Shown: in pieces, positions 6,822 to 6,822 of the stretch | Layout: each line of letters begins with the position of its first letter | How positions within the stretch are numbered: position 1 is the stretch's first letter | Assembly: GCA_039180865.1 (NCBI GenBank) | Contig: JBCDCZ010000243.1 | Location: 1-6,822, forward strand | Length of the DNA stretch: 6,822 nucleotides | Source: JBCDCU01 sp039180865 | GTDB taxonomy: Bacteria > Pseudomonadota > Alphaproteobacteria > Rhizobiales > JACESI01 | Direction: 5' to 3' | Notes under the pieces: model-generated | Told to the model about the DNA's origin: nothing | The model's input: only the letters and a program-made list of their open reading frames with translations | The model's database searches: none | Position numbers and translations under genes: made by a program

Positions 6822-6822
6822 T

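Noticed and set aside
6800..6822. ModE operator or molybdenum-cofactor riboswitch ahead of the mod genes
   Set aside because: Such elements normally precede modA, which is outside the window; nothing of that kind can be seen here.
1..6822. CRISPR arrays, tRNA/rRNA genes, insertion sequences or a novel defence system
   Set aside because: No regularly spaced repeats, terminal inverted repeats, transposase motifs or RNA-gene-like stretches were found by eye, and known-family coding sequence fills nearly the whole window.

Overview
The window is a gene-dense stretch of a proteobacterial chromosome, most likely from an alphaproteobacterium. The clues are an exosortase fused to an EpsI domain (the XrtD architecture, known mainly from that class) and ModB/ModC proteins that read like rhizobial-type homologues. 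The genus cannot be named from this sequence. Base composition is moderate. Hand counts of five scattered 60-base lines per side gave about 48% GC in the rfb genes and about 57% in the mod genes.

Layout: positions 25-5040 on the plus strand hold five tightly packed genes: xrtD, rfbA, rfbC, rfbB and rfbD. Spacings are 5 nt, a 1-nt overlap, 3 nt and a 4-nt overlap, so this is almost certainly one translationally coupled operon that begins upstream of the window. Positions 5044-6821 on the minus strand hold modC and modB, overlapping by 4 nt, which are the end of a molybdate ABC-transport operon. The gene for its periplasmic binding protein (modA) is expected just beyond the right edge. The two operons converge tail to tail with only 3 bases between stop codons. 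There is no gene-free stretch longer than a few tens of bases, and I see no RNA gene, mobile element, CRISPR array or long repeat.

How the genes work together: RfbA, RfbB, RfbC and RfbD form the complete four-enzyme cytoplasmic route from glucose-1-phosphate plus dTTP to dTDP-L-rhamnose. The exosortase is a membrane transpeptidase-like enzyme that processes proteins carrying a short C-terminal sorting tail (PEP-CTERM/VPLPA-CTERM type). It usually sits within exopolysaccharide loci. The combination suggests the right-hand end of an exopolysaccharide/exosortase locus whose polymer contains rhamnose. ModB and ModC are the permease and ATPase for molybdate uptake and look functionally unrelated to that locus.

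The most notable points are the physical coupling of the exosortase to a full rhamnose-precursor set, a shortened RfbD C-terminus exactly at the convergent junction with modC, and a composition change across that junction. No clearly new system is visible; every complete gene belongs to a recognisable family.
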